A stretch of DNA of 64,000 bases. Origin: Blastococcus aurantiacus. Lineage in GTDB: Bacteria > Actinomycetota > Actinomycetes > Mycobacteriales > Geodermatophilaceae. Shown piece after piece: positions 51,196-61,683 of the stretch; positions within the stretch are counted from its first letter, which is position 1; every line of letters starts with the position of its first letter. The translations under genes and the position numbers were made by a program. The stretch lies in the NCBI RefSeq assembly GCF_900102425.1, contig NZ_FNBT01000009.1, positions 179,249 to 243,248 on the forward strand, written 5' to 3'. The notes under the pieces are model-generated. The model was not told where the DNA came from, did no database searches, and worked only from the letters and a program-made list of their open reading frames with translations.

Positions 51196-52210
51196 CCCCA
51201 CCGCGACGGCCCGCCCCGCGCCCGCCCCGGCACCGGCGCCGTCCCGGCTCGCCGCCGCGTGGGCGCAGCCGTGGACCCGGCTGGCCGCCCTCGGCGGCGT
51301 CGTCCTGGTCCTGACCGCGGTCTACCTGTTCAGCGACGTGCCGGGCTCGCTGTCCTTCGCCCTGGAGATCCGCAGCCGCACGGTGCTGGCCATGCTGGTC
51401 GTGTCGACGGCGGTCGGCGTCTCCACGGTCGTGTTCCACACCATCACGCAGAACCGCATCCTGACCCCGTCGATCATGGGGTTCGACGCCTTCTACGTGC
51501 TCATCTCGACCGTCATCGTCTTCTTCTCCGGCTCGGCCGCGTTCCTGGCGTTCGACGAGCTCACGCTGTGGCTCGTCCAGGTCGTCGTGATGGTCGCGTT
51601 CAGCGTGCTGCTGTTCACCTGGCTCTTCGGCGGGAAGCGGCGCTCGATCCACCTCATGCTGCTCGTCGGCATCGTGCTGGGCACGTTCTTCCGCAGCTTC
51701 ACCGAGTGGATGCAGCGGATGCTGGACCCGCTGGACTTCCAGGTGCTCTCCGACGCGATGTTCGCCTCGCTCACCCGGCCCGACGAGACGCTGCTGGCGC
51801 TCTCCGCCGTCCTGGTTGCCGGTGCCTGCGCGGCGGTCGTGCCGCTGCGGCGCACCCTCGACGTGCTCGCGCTCGGCGAGCCGGCTGCCGTGGGGCTCGG
51901 CGTCGACCACCGCCGCGTCGTCATGGTGCTGTTCGTGAGCGTCTCGGTGATGATCGCCGCCTCGACCGCCCTGGTGGGGCCGATCCTCTTCTTCGGCCTG
52001 ATCGTGGCCAACCTCGCCTACTCCTGGGCGGGCTCCTTCCGGCACGTCTGGACGCTGCCCACCGCGGTGCTGCTCGGGATGGTCTGCCTGCTGGGCGGGC
52101 AGCTCGTCCTCGAACGCGTCTTCGGCTACGGCGGCACCCTGTCCACCGTCATCGACTTCGCCGGCGGCTTGTTCTTCCTGTACCTCGTGCTGCGGAAGGG
52201 GGCGCGGTGA
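51185..52210 (+). CDS. FecCD-type iron-siderophore permease, second subunit
   Basis: A 341-residue permease. Ala/Pro-rich start, then helices including FALEIRSRTVLAMLVVSTAV, FHTITQNRILTPSIMGFDA, VLALGEPAAVGLGVDHRR and VGPILFFGLIVANLAYSWAG. Overlaps the first permease by 11 bases and ends with GTGA overlap into the ATPase. Confidence 0.92.
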   Translation: MLTDPTATARPAPAPAPAPSRLAAAWAQPWTRLAALGGVVLVLTAVYLFSDVPGSLSFALEIRSRTVLAMLVVSTAVGVSTVVFHTITQNRILTPSIMGFDAFYVLISTVIVFFSGSAAFLAFDELTLWLVQVVVMVAFSVLLFTWLFGGKRRSIHLMLLVGIVLGTFFRSFTEWMQRMLDPLDFQVLSDAMFASLTRPDETLLALSAVLVAGACAAVVPLRRTLDVLALGEPAAVGLGVDHRRVVMVLFVSVSVMIAASTALVGPILFFGLIVANLAYSWAGSFRHVWTLPTAVLLGMVCLLGGQLVLERVFGYGGTLSTVIDFAGGLFFLYLVLRKGAR

Positions 52211-52965
52211 TCGCGCTCGAGAACGTCACCAAGCGCTACGGGAGCCAGACCGTCGTCGACGACGTCTCGATCTCCTTGGGCGAGGAAGGCGTGACGGCGC
52301 TGATCGGGCCCAACGGCGCCGGCAAGTCGACGCTGTTCGGCCTCGTCGGCCGGCTGCTGAAGCCCGACGGCGGCCGGGTCACCGTGGACGGCATGGACGT
52401 GGCGACGACGGCGTCGAGCACGCTGGCCACCACGCTCGCCGTGCTCCGGCAGGACAACCACGTCGCCGCGCGCCTGACCGTGCGGGACCTCGTCGAGTTC
52501 GGCCGCTTCCCGCACTCGCGCGGCCGCCTCACGGTGGAGGACCGCGACCACATCGAGCGCGCGATCAGCTACCTCGACCTCGACGCCTACCGGGGGCGGT
52601 TCCTCGACGAGCTGTCCGGGGGGCAGCGCCAGCGGGCCTTCATCGCCATGGTGCTGGCGCAGGACACGAAGTACGTCCTGCTCGACGAGCCGCTGAACAA
52701 CCTCGACCTGCGCCACATGGCCGAGATCATGCGGCTGATCCGCCGGATGGCCGACGAGCTGGGCAAGCGGATCGTCGTCGTGCTGCACGACATCAACGTG
52801 GCGGCCCGGTACGCCGACCGGATCGTGGCCATGCGCGACGGTGTCGTCGTGGCCGATGCGCCCGCGCGCGAGATCATGCGGCCCGAGGTCCTGGGCGCGG
52901 TCTACGACACCCCGGTCGACGTCCGGGAGATCGACGGGAAGCCGGTCGCCCTCTACTACGGCTGA
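52207..52965 (+). CDS. iron-siderophore ABC transporter ATPase
   Basis: A 252-residue ATPase of the FepC/YclP type. Walker A GPNGAGKST, Q-loop LRQDN, signature LSGGQRQRAFIAM, Walker B LLDEPLNNLD (a variant of the usual LDEPTNHLD), H-loop VLHDINVAARYADR. Completes the SBP-permease-permease-ATPase set. GTGA overlap with the permease. Confidence 0.93.
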   Translation: MIALENVTKRYGSQTVVDDVSISLGEEGVTALIGPNGAGKSTLFGLVGRLLKPDGGRVTVDGMDVATTASSTLATTLAVLRQDNHVAARLTVRDLVEFGRFPHSRGRLTVEDRDHIERAISYLDLDAYRGRFLDELSGGQRQRAFIAMVLAQDTKYVLLDEPLNNLDLRHMAEIMRLIRRMADELGKRIVVVLHDINVAARYADRIVAMRDGVVVADAPAREIMRPEVLGAVYDTPVDVREIDGKPVALYYG

Positions 52966-53038
52966 ACCGGCCGGTAACCACCCGAGCGGGCCGTCGTTGG
53001 GGCAGGGCACACATCGTCGTGTCCCGCCTGGAGGGTCC

Positions 53039-54511
53039 ATGCGCCGCTCGTCCCGCCGTCTCCTCGGTGCCGTCAGTGGAGCGGCCGTCGTCGCCGCGCT
53101 GGCCGCCGCCCCCGCGTCCGCCGCGCCGTCCGGGGAAGCCCTGGCGCCCGTCCAGGAGTTCCTGGCCGACCAGCTCGGCAGCCTGACCGGCAGCACGACG
53201 GTCCTGGTGCACGGCGTCGACGCCGAGGCCGCCCGTGCCGCCGTCGCCGCGACCGGCATGCGCGCCGTCACCGAGTTCGAGCGGATCGGCGTGGTCGTCG
53301 CCACGGGCACCGCCGGGCAGATCGAGTCCGCGCGCACGCAGCCCGGGGTGACCTACCTCGAGGGCAACACGCCCATCGAGATGGCCCAGGAGACGTCGAA
53401 CGTCGCCACCCGCGGTGCGGAGGCCGCCGCCACGCTGACCGGTGCGAACGGCGAGGCCCTGGACGGCAGCGGCGTGTCCGTCGCGGTCATCGACTCCGGG
53501 ATCGACCCGAACCACCCCTACTTCCGCAATCCCGACGGCAGCAGCGCCGTCGTCGCCAACCTCAAGAGCCTGTGCCTGGTCGAGGCGAGCACGAGCCCGG
53601 ACTGCGTCGTGCGCGTGCCGAAGGTCGTCGACACCGACACGCTCTCCCTCGGCGGGCACGGCACGCACGTGAGCGGGATCGTGGCAGGGCGGCCGACGAC
53701 GCTGTCCGACGGCGGCCGGCTGCAGGGCGCGGCCCCCGGCGCCAGCCTCGTGTCCATCTCCACAGGCGCGGTGCTGCTCATCGTCGGCGCGGACTCGGCG
53801 CTGAACTGGGTGCTGGAGAACCACGAGGCCCCGTGCGGGCCCGGCGTCTCCCCCACCGTCTGCCCGCCGATCAAGGTGACGAACAACAGCTACGGCCCGA
53901 CCGGTGGCGGCGCGTTCGACCCGAATTCGGCCACCGTCAAGCTGCAGCGGGCGCTGGCCGCCGAGGGCGTGGTCACGGTCTGGGCCGCCGGCAACGACGG
54001 CGGTGACGGCTCGGCCTCGGTCACCAACCCGCCCGGGCAGGACCCGACCGGCGGCATCCTCTCGGTCGCCTCGTACTCCGACCAGGAGACCGGCACCCGC
54101 GACGGCGTCGTCAGCGAGTTCTCCTCCCGTGGCGCAGCGGCCGACGCCTCCACGTGGCCGGACCTCTCCGCCCCCGGTGACACCATCACCTCGGCCTGCC
54201 GGCCCTACCTGCCGATCTGCGCCACCGGGCTGGACTTCCGCAACGGCCCCGGCCTGCTGGACGTCGGCACCTTCAACACCATCAGCGGGACGTCGATGGC
54301 GGCGCCGCACGTCGCCGGCATCGTGGCCCAGCTCTTCCAGGCCGACCCTGGCGCCACCCCGGCCGAGGTCGAGGCGGCCCTCACCGGCACCGCGCACCGG
54401 TTCACCGACGGCGCCCCGTACGCGACGGTGGGGGGCCGGACGACGTCGTACGACAAGGGCACCGGCCTGGTGGACGTCGTCGCGGCGGTCGCCCGGCTGA
54501 CCGGAAGCTGA
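53039..54511 (+). CDS. secreted S8 (subtilisin-type) serine protease
   Basis: A 490-residue exported protease. Signal peptide (1-28, cleavage ASA/APS), an inhibitor-like propeptide (about 30-120) and a peptidase S8 domain: D152 in VAVIDSGI, H207 in GGHGTHVSG, the oxyanion Asn region VTNNSYGP, and S419 in ISGTSMAAPHVAG. Inserted cysteines (CLVEASTSPDC; CGPGVSPTVC) may form disulfides. It lacks a C-terminal anchor, so it should be fully released. ATG 53039 follows GGAGGGTCC. Confidence 0.93.
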   Translation: MRRSSRRLLGAVSGAAVVAALAAAPASAAPSGEALAPVQEFLADQLGSLTGSTTVLVHGVDAEAARAAVAATGMRAVTEFERIGVVVATGTAGQIESARTQPGVTYLEGNTPIEMAQETSNVATRGAEAAATLTGANGEALDGSGVSVAVIDSGIDPNHPYFRNPDGSSAVVANLKSLCLVEASTSPDCVVRVPKVVDTDTLSLGGHGTHVSGIVAGRPTTLSDGGRLQGAAPGASLVSISTGAVLLIVGADSALNWVLENHEAPCGPGVSPTVCPPIKVTNNSYGPTGGGAFDPNSATVKLQRALAAEGVVTVWAAGNDGGDGSASVTNPPGQDPTGGILSVASYSDQETGTRDGVVSEFSSRGAAADASTWPDLSAPGDTITSACRPYLPICATGLDFRNGPGLLDVGTFNTISGTSMAAPHVAGIVAQLFQADPGATPAEVEAALTGTAHRFTDGAPYATVGGRTTSYDKGTGLVDVVAAVARLTGS

Positions 54512-54553
54512 CCATCCCGGGGGGGCCGCCACGGCGGTGGTGGCCCTCCCGGC

Positions 54554-54569
54554 GGTTCCACGTGGAACC
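54554..54569. promoter_or_regulatory. candidate parS (ParB-binding) site 3
   Basis: Intergenic 16-base perfect palindrome GGTTCCACGTGGAACC. It contains the same 14-mer as sites 1 and 2 and extends it by one base each side. Lies 70 bases before the NAGGN amidotransferase gene, so an operator role is the main alternative. Confidence 0.6.
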
Positions 54570-54639
54570 TTGTTACGACTGTGTGTGATCTTGCTCCCCG
54601 GGGGGCGTGAACTCCGTCCAGCGGGTTAGATCGTTGTGC

Positions 54640-56424
54640 ATGTGCGGCCTCTGCGGCGAGATCACCTTCGACGGATCGACGGCGGACACGACCGCCGTCG
54701 CACGCATGGTGGAGGCCCTCGTGCCCCGCGGACCGGACGGTCAGGGATCGTGGAGCAACGGCCGCGTGGCGTTCGGCCACCGCCGGCTGTCCGTCATCGA
54801 CCTCTCCACCTGCGGCTCCCAACCGATGGTGGACAACGAGCTCGGGCTCACCGCCGTCTTCAACGGCTGCATCTACGACTACCAGGAGCTGCGGGCCGAG
54901 CTCGAGGGCCACGGCTACCGGTTCTTCTCGCACAGCGACACCGAGGTGATCCTCAAGGGCTACCACCACTGGGGCACCGACGTCGTGTCGCACCTGCACG
55001 GGATGTTCGCCTTCGTCATCGCCGAGCGGGACACCGGCCGGGTGGTGCTGGCCCGCGACCGGCTGGGCATCAAGCCGCTCTACCTGGCCGAGGAGCCCGG
55101 GAAGCGGCTGCGGTTCGCCTCGACGCTGCCGGCCCTGCTGCGCGCCGGCGACGTCGACACCTCGATCGACCCGGTCGCGCTGCACCACTACCTGTCCTGG
55201 CACGCCGTCGTCCCGGCGCCCCGGACGATCCTCAACGGCGTCCGCAAGCTGCCGCCCGCCACGGTGCGGATCGTCGAGGCCGACGGGACGAGCACCGAGC
55301 ACCGCTACTGGAACGCCACCTACGAGCGCCGGGCCGAGCACGCGAACTGGTCGGCCCGCGACTGGGAGGACGCGATCGAGGAGGCGCTGCGGGTCGCCGT
55401 CCGCCGGCGCCTGGTCTCCGACATCCCCGTCGGCGTGCTGCTGTCCGGCGGGCTGGACTCCAGCCTGATCGTCGGGCTGTTGGCCCAGGAGGGGCAGACC
55501 GGCCTGGCCACGTACTCGATCGGCTTCGAGTCCGTCGGCGGGCACGAGGGCGACGAGTTCGCCTACTCCGACGTGATCGCCGAGCGCTTCGGCACCGACC
55601 ACCACCGCATCCGGGTCGGGTCCGACGAGCTGGCCGGTGCCCTCGGCCACGCCATCGGCGCCATGGCCGAGCCCATGGTCAGCCACGACGTCGTCGCCTT
55701 CGACCTGCTCAGCGAGCGGGTCTCGCAGACGATCAAGGTGGTCCAGTCCGGGCAGGGCGCCGACGAGGTGTTCGCCGGCTACCACTGGTACCCACCGCTG
55801 GCCGGCGTCGGCCGGGAGGAGGCGGTCCGGACCTACGCCAAGGCCTTCTTCGACCGCGACCACGCGCAGATGCGCGGGGTCGTCTCCGACCGGTACGCCC
55901 TCGCCGAGGACCCGAGCCTGGCGTTCGTGCGGGCGCACATGGAGGCCGCGGGCGCGGAGACCGCCGTGGACGCCGCGCTGCGCCTGGACAGCGAGATCAT
56001 GCTGGTCGACGACCCGGTCAAGCGGGTGGACAACATGTCCATGGCCTGGGGCCTGGAGGCCCGCGTGCCCTTCCTGGATCACGACCTGGTGGAGCTGGCG
56101 GCGATGTGCCCGCCGGAGCTCAAGCTGGCCGACGGCGGCAAGGGCGTGCTCAAGGCGATCGGCCGGCGGATCATCCCGCCGGAGGTGATCGACCGGCCCA
56201 AGGGCTACTTCCCGGTGCCGTCGATCACCCACCTCGAGGGCAAGGTCCTGGGCCTGGTCCGTGACGCGCTGACCAGCGAGTCCGCCCGCGACCGGGGTCT
56301 GTTCCGCCCCGAGTACGCGCGCGAGCTCCTGGCGGACCCGAACGGCGAGCTGACGCCGTTGCGCGGGAACAAGCTCTGGCAGCTGGGGCTCCTCGAGCTC
56401 TGGCTCCAGACGCACGTGGGATGA
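54640..56424 (+). CDS. N-acetylglutaminylglutamine amidotransferase (asparagine-synthase family)
   Basis: A 594-residue enzyme that should amidate N-acetylglutaminylglutamine to NAGGN, an osmolyte. The N-terminal glutaminase domain starts MCGLCGEI with C2 as nucleophile, then EALVPRGPDGQGSW, FNGCIYDYQELRAELEGHGY and SDTEVILKGYHHWG. The synthetase domain has LSGGLDSSLIVGLLAQ (PP-loop SGGLDSS), QSGQGADEVFAGYHWYPPL and LEARVPFLDHDLVELA. It matches the 'trio' amidotransferase family (called AsnO in Sinorhizobium) more than AsnB. ATG 54640 is required to expose C2. Its end overlaps the next gene by ATGA. Confidence 0.88.
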   Translation: MCGLCGEITFDGSTADTTAVARMVEALVPRGPDGQGSWSNGRVAFGHRRLSVIDLSTCGSQPMVDNELGLTAVFNGCIYDYQELRAELEGHGYRFFSHSDTEVILKGYHHWGTDVVSHLHGMFAFVIAERDTGRVVLARDRLGIKPLYLAEEPGKRLRFASTLPALLRAGDVDTSIDPVALHHYLSWHAVVPAPRTILNGVRKLPPATVRIVEADGTSTEHRYWNATYERRAEHANWSARDWEDAIEEALRVAVRRRLVSDIPVGVLLSGGLDSSLIVGLLAQEGQTGLATYSIGFESVGGHEGDEFAYSDVIAERFGTDHHRIRVGSDELAGALGHAIGAMAEPMVSHDVVAFDLLSERVSQTIKVVQSGQGADEVFAGYHWYPPLAGVGREEAVRTYAKAFFDRDHAQMRGVVSDRYALAEDPSLAFVRAHMEAAGAETAVDAALRLDSEIMLVDDPVKRVDNMSMAWGLEARVPFLDHDLVELAAMCPPELKLADGGKGVLKAIGRRIIPPEVIDRPKGYFPVPSITHLEGKVLGLVRDALTSESARDRGLFRPEYARELLADPNGELTPLRGNKLWQLGLLELWLQTHVG

Positions 56425-58193
56425 GGGAGATCGCGATGGCATCCCGGCTCGCCGGCCATCGGCGCCGGACGGCCGTGGCCAGCACCCCGGCCATGACCGA
56501 CCGGTCGTGGCGGGAACCCTCCGAGCACCAGCGGCAGGGGATGCAGCAGGACGTCGTCCTGGACATGGGCTGGGGCCGGCTGGTCATGGGTCAGACGTTC
56601 TCGGACCTGACCGGCATCGTCCACGCGCTGCGGGCGGAGGAGACCGGCGAACGGGACATCTGCATCTACCCGCGTGACCCGCACGTGCTGGTGGGCCTGG
56701 CGCCCGACGAGCTGTTCATCGACCCCAGCTACACCTACCGGCTGGACCTGCACCGCTACCGGCCTCGCCACGAGCTCATCCGCGACGTCTTCGTGCGCAC
56801 CGCGACCTCGCGCGCCGACATGGAGGCGATCAACGACATCTATGCCCTCAACGGCATGGTGCTCGGCGACGCCGACGTCATGTGGAGCAACCACCGCACG
56901 CGCGCGTTCACCTACCTGGTGGCCGAGGACCAGCGCACCGGCAAGATCATCGGCACGGTCACCGGGGTGGACCACGCGCTCTCCTTCGACGATCCGGAGG
57001 CCGGCACGAGCCTGTGGTGCCTCGCCGTCCACAACCAGGACGCCCCGCCCGGCACCGGCGAGGCGCTCGTCCGGGTGCTGGCCGAGCGCTACGTCGGCCG
57101 CGGCCGGGCCTACCTCGACCTCTCGGTCATGCACGACAACCAGGGTGCGATCCGGCTCTACCGCAAGCTCGGCTTCCACCGGGTGTCCGCCGTCTGCGTC
57201 AAGCGCAAGAACCCGATCAACACGCCGCTGTTCGCCGCCCGGCCGCCGGGCCTGGAGAAGCTCAACCCCTACGCCCTGATCATCGCCGAGGAGGCGCTGC
57301 GGCGGGGCATCCGCGTCGAGGTGACCGACGCGGAGTGGGGCGAGATGCGGTTGTCGGTCGGCGGCCGGACCGTGGTCACGCGCGAGTCGCTCTCGGAGTT
57401 CACCACCGCCGTCGCGATGAGCCGCTGCGACGACAAGCGCGTCACCCGCCGGGTCATGGAGCGCGCCGGGGTGCGCGTCGCCCGCGGGGTGCTGGCCGGC
57501 GACGGCGAGCTGGACGACGCGCTGGCGCTGATGACCGAGGTCGGGTCCGTGGTGGTCAAGCCCGCCCGCGGGGAGCAGGGCCGCGGCATCACCGTGGGCG
57601 TCCAGGACGAGGCGGGGCTGAAGCGCGCGGTCGACCTGGCCCTGCAGTTCTGCCCCGACGTCCTGGTCGAGGAGCTCGTACCCGGGCAGGACCTGCGGGT
57701 GCTGGTCATCGACCGGGCCGTGGTCGCCGCCGCCGTCCGCCGACCGGCGGAGGTGATCGGCGACGGGCGGCTGCCCGTCACGGAGCTGATCCGGTCGACC
57801 AGCCGGCGCCGGGAGCGTGCCACGGGCGGTGAGTCGCGGATCCCGGTGGACGCGACGACCGAGGAGGTCGTCGCCGAGGCGGGCTATGCGATGGACGACG
57901 TCCCGCCGAACGGGGAACGCATCCAGGTGCGGCGGACGGCGAACCTGCACACCGGCGGCACGATCGAGGACGTCACCGACCAGCTGCACCCCGAGGTGGC
58001 CGCGGCGGCGGTGCGGGCCGCCGAGGCGCTCGACATCCCGGTGACGGGCATCGACTTCCTGGTGCCCGACGTGGCGGGGCCCGAGTACGTCTTCATCGAG
58101 GCCAACGAGCGGCCGGGGCTCGCCAACCACGAGCCCCAGCCCACCGCCGAGCGGTTCGTCGACCTGCTCTTCCCCGAGACCCGCCGCCGCTGA
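56421..58193 (+). CDS. N-acetylglutaminylglutamine synthetase (GNAT plus ATP-grasp)
   Basis: A 590-residue bifunctional protein. The N-terminal GNAT domain (about 100-290) has MVLGDADVMW, TGKIIGTVTGVDHAL, SLWCLAVHNQDAPPGTGEAL and LDLSVMHDNQGAIRLYRKLGF. The C-terminal ATP-grasp half has VVVKPARGEQGRGITVGV, DVLVEELVPGQDLRVLVIDR and VTGIDFLVPD, FIEANERPGL. It acetylates glutamine and joins two glutamines, making the substrate of the preceding enzyme. The M42 peptidase often completing the trio is not seen here. ATGA overlap with the amidotransferase. Confidence 0.88.
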   Translation: MREIAMASRLAGHRRRTAVASTPAMTDRSWREPSEHQRQGMQQDVVLDMGWGRLVMGQTFSDLTGIVHALRAEETGERDICIYPRDPHVLVGLAPDELFIDPSYTYRLDLHRYRPRHELIRDVFVRTATSRADMEAINDIYALNGMVLGDADVMWSNHRTRAFTYLVAEDQRTGKIIGTVTGVDHALSFDDPEAGTSLWCLAVHNQDAPPGTGEALVRVLAERYVGRGRAYLDLSVMHDNQGAIRLYRKLGFHRVSAVCVKRKNPINTPLFAARPPGLEKLNPYALIIAEEALRRGIRVEVTDAEWGEMRLSVGGRTVVTRESLSEFTTAVAMSRCDDKRVTRRVMERAGVRVARGVLAGDGELDDALALMTEVGSVVVKPARGEQGRGITVGVQDEAGLKRAVDLALQFCPDVLVEELVPGQDLRVLVIDRAVVAAAVRRPAEVIGDGRLPVTELIRSTSRRRERATGGESRIPVDATTEEVVAEAGYAMDDVPPNGERIQVRRTANLHTGGTIEDVTDQLHPEVAAAAVRAAEALDIPVTGIDFLVPDVAGPEYVFIEANERPGLANHEPQPTAERFVDLLFPETRRR

Positions 58194-58244
58194 TCCTGCT
58201 TTTCCGCGGTAAAGCGGGACGCTTTACCGCGGAAAAGCGGATCA
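58191..58244. terminator. shared bidirectional terminator enclosing both stop codons
   Basis: Arms 58191-58216 (TGATCCTGCTTTTCCGCGGT, then AAAGCG) and 58220-58244, complementary over 25 pairs with one bulged T and a GGA loop. The left arm starts with the TGA of the synthetase gene and the right arm ends with the stop of the convergent CoA transferase. An AT-rich CTTTTCCGCGGTAAAG core gives a run of U on both strands, unlike other local terminators. Confidence 0.85.
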
Positions 58245-59327
58245 GAGGCCGAGTTCGGCGCGGATCTCGTCGCTGTGCTGGCCGGCCCGGGGCACCGAGC
58301 CGACGGCGCCGGGGGTCACGGAGAACCGCGGGGCGACGGCGGGCTGCACCGTGCCGTCCACCTCCACGAACACCTCGCGCTCGCGGTTGTGCTCGTCCTG
58401 GGTGGCCTCGACCAGCGACCACACCGGCGCCACGCAGGCGTCCGTGCCGGCGAAGACCTGCCACCACTCGTCGCGGGTGCGGCCGGCGAACAGCTCGGTG
58501 AACCGCTCGCGCAGGGCCGGCCACTGCTCGGGCTGGTAGCGGTCGGGGAAGGTCTCGTCGCCCGCGACGCCCAGCCCCTGCAGCAGCGCGGCGTAGAACT
58601 GCGGCTCCAGGGCCCCGACGGCGAGGAACTGCCCGTCGGCGCAGCGGTAGACGTCGTAGAACGGCGCACCGGTGTCCAGCAGGTTCACGCCCCGCTCGTC
58701 CTGCCAGCCGCCGGTGGAGAGCATCCCGTGGATCATCGTGGTGAGGACGGCGGTGCCGTCGACGATCGCGGCGTCGACCACCTGCCCCTCCCCCGTCGCG
58801 CGGGCGTGCAGCAGGGCCGCCACGGCACCCAGCGCGAGGAACACTCCCCCGCCACCGAAGTCGCCGAGCAGGTTGATCGGCGGTGCCGGGCGCTCGTCGG
58901 GACGCCCGCTGGCCCCCAGTGCCCCGGTCAGCGCGATGTAGCCGATGTCGTGCCCCGCCGTGGGTGCCAGCGGGCCGGTCTGCCCCCACCCGGTCATCCG
59001 GCCGTAGACCAGCGCCGGGTTCTCCCCCAGCAGCTCGTCGGGCCCCAGACCCAGCCGTTCCATCACGCCCGGGCGGAACCCCTCGAGCAGGACATCGGCG
59101 CGCCGCACCAGGGCCCGCACCACCTCGACGTCGGCGGGGTCCTTGAGGTCCAGCGCGATCGAGCGCTTGCCGCGGTCGAGCAGCGACGTCGCCCCGAGAC
59201 CGCCGCCGCCCCCGCGGCGGTCGATGCGGACGACGTCGGCACCGAGGTCGGCCAGGAGCATGCCGCAAAAGGGCCCCGGCCCCAGGCCGGCGAACTCGAC
59301 GACACGCACTCCCGAGAGCGGACCCAC
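58242..59327 (-). CDS. CaiB/BaiF-type CoA transferase / alpha-methylacyl-CoA racemase-like
   Basis: A 361-residue family III CoA-transferase fold. LSGVRVVEFAGLGPGPFCGMLLADLGADVVRIDR is the N-terminal Rossmann signature, ADVLLEGFRPGVMERLGLGPD and RMTGWGQTGPLAPTAGHDIGYIALTG carry the conserved Asp region and TGxGQTGP. VVDAAIVDGTAVLTTMIHGML matches Mcr/AMACR proteins. Racemisation of 2-methylacyl-CoA is the likely activity. GTG 59327 with GAGGAG upstream. Confidence 0.85.
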   Translation of the reverse strand: MGPLSGVRVVEFAGLGPGPFCGMLLADLGADVVRIDRRGGGGGLGATSLLDRGKRSIALDLKDPADVEVVRALVRRADVLLEGFRPGVMERLGLGPDELLGENPALVYGRMTGWGQTGPLAPTAGHDIGYIALTGALGASGRPDERPAPPINLLGDFGGGGVFLALGAVAALLHARATGEGQVVDAAIVDGTAVLTTMIHGMLSTGGWQDERGVNLLDTGAPFYDVYRCADGQFLAVGALEPQFYAALLQGLGVAGDETFPDRYQPEQWPALRERFTELFAGRTRDEWWQVFAGTDACVAPVWSLVEATQDEHNREREVFVEVDGTVQPAVAPRFSVTPGAVGSVPRAGQHSDEIRAELGL

Positions 59328-59419
59328 GGCTTCTCCTCTGCTGCCCCGGGGCCACGCCGACGTGCGCCCTCGTCGATGGCATGCTGCCCGATGTCGCGGA
59401 CGGCGGACAGGGGGCGGTC

Positions 59420-59806
59420 GTGTCGGGGTACGTCGCCGCCGCGCTGGGCGGGGCACTGGGCGCGCTCGCCCGCTGGGGCGTGGCCGAGGCGCTGCCCCGC
59501 GACACCGGCGGCTGGCCCTGGGCCACCCTGCTGGTCAACGTCCTCGGCTGCCTGGTGCTGGGGCTGCTGATCGGCCGCGTCTTCCAGCGCTCCCCCGACC
59601 CGTCGTGGCTGCGGCCCTTCCTCGGCACCGGCGTCCTCGGCGGCTTCACCACGTACTCCGCCTTCGCCGTCGAGACCGTGCAGCTGGCCGAAGCCGGGCG
59701 GGCGGGGACGGCGGCCGCGTACGTGCTCGCCTCGGTGATCGCCGGTGTCCTGGCCACGGCCCTGGGGCTGCGGGCCGGCCGGTCGGCGCGCGAGCCGGCA
59801 CCGTGA
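59420..59806 (+). CDS. crcB: CrcB family fluoride channel, first copy
   Basis: A 128-residue membrane protein of four helices: AALGGALGALARWGVAEAL, WATLLVNVLGCLVLGLLIG, FLGTGVLGGFTTYSAFAVE with the TTYSTF-like channel motif, and the final YVLASVIAGVLATALGL. CrcB/Fluc channels expel fluoride as dual-topology homo- or heterodimers. GTG 59420 is preferred by family alignment; an in-frame ATG at 59381 is possible. GTGA overlap with the second copy. Confidence 0.92.
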   Translation: MSGYVAAALGGALGALARWGVAEALPRDTGGWPWATLLVNVLGCLVLGLLIGRVFQRSPDPSWLRPFLGTGVLGGFTTYSAFAVETVQLAEAGRAGTAAAYVLASVIAGVLATALGLRAGRSAREPAP

Positions 59807-60162
59807 CGCCGCTGCTGGTGGTCCTCGGCGCGATGGTGGGTGCGCCGCTCCGGCTCTTCGCCGAGCGACTGGCGGCCTCCCGCCGAGGCGCCGGCTCGGT
59901 GGCCGGCACGGCGGTGATCAACGTCGCCGGCAGCGCTCTGCTCGGGTTCCTGCTGGGACTGGCCGACGTCCCGGGCTGGGTGGCGGCCCTGGTGGGCACC
60001 GGCTTCTGCGGCACCCTCACCACCTTCTCCACGCTCGGCGCCGAGGTCGTCCGGCTCGGCGAGCAGGGGCGTCGGGCGCGGGCGCTGGGCTACCTGGCCG
60101 GCACGATCCTGCTGGGCATCGGGGCCGCCGCGGCCGCGTACGGGGCCGCCGGCCTGCTGTGA
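59803..60162 (+). CDS. crcB: CrcB family fluoride channel, second copy
   Basis: A 119-residue partner. LVVLGAMVGAPLRLFAERLAA, AVINVAGSALLGFLLGL, GTGFCGTLTTFSTLGAEV with the conserved TTFSTxG, and a final AGTILLGIGAAAAAYGAAG helix. It diverges from the first copy, as in heterodimeric Fluc pairs. Shares the GTGA junction. Confidence 0.92.
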   Translation: MTPLLVVLGAMVGAPLRLFAERLAASRRGAGSVAGTAVINVAGSALLGFLLGLADVPGWVAALVGTGFCGTLTTFSTLGAEVVRLGEQGRRARALGYLAGTILLGIGAAAAAYGAAGLL

Positions 60163-60192
60163 CCGGCGGCCATGGGTAGGGTTCGATCCGGT

Positions 60193-61679
<1,487 letters not shown>

Positions 61680-61683
<4 letters not shown>

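Noticed and set aside
59328..59419. Fluoride riboswitch before crcB
   Set aside because: The short leader has a GATGGCATG-like string but I cannot draw the pseudoknot of the fluoride riboswitch consensus from it.
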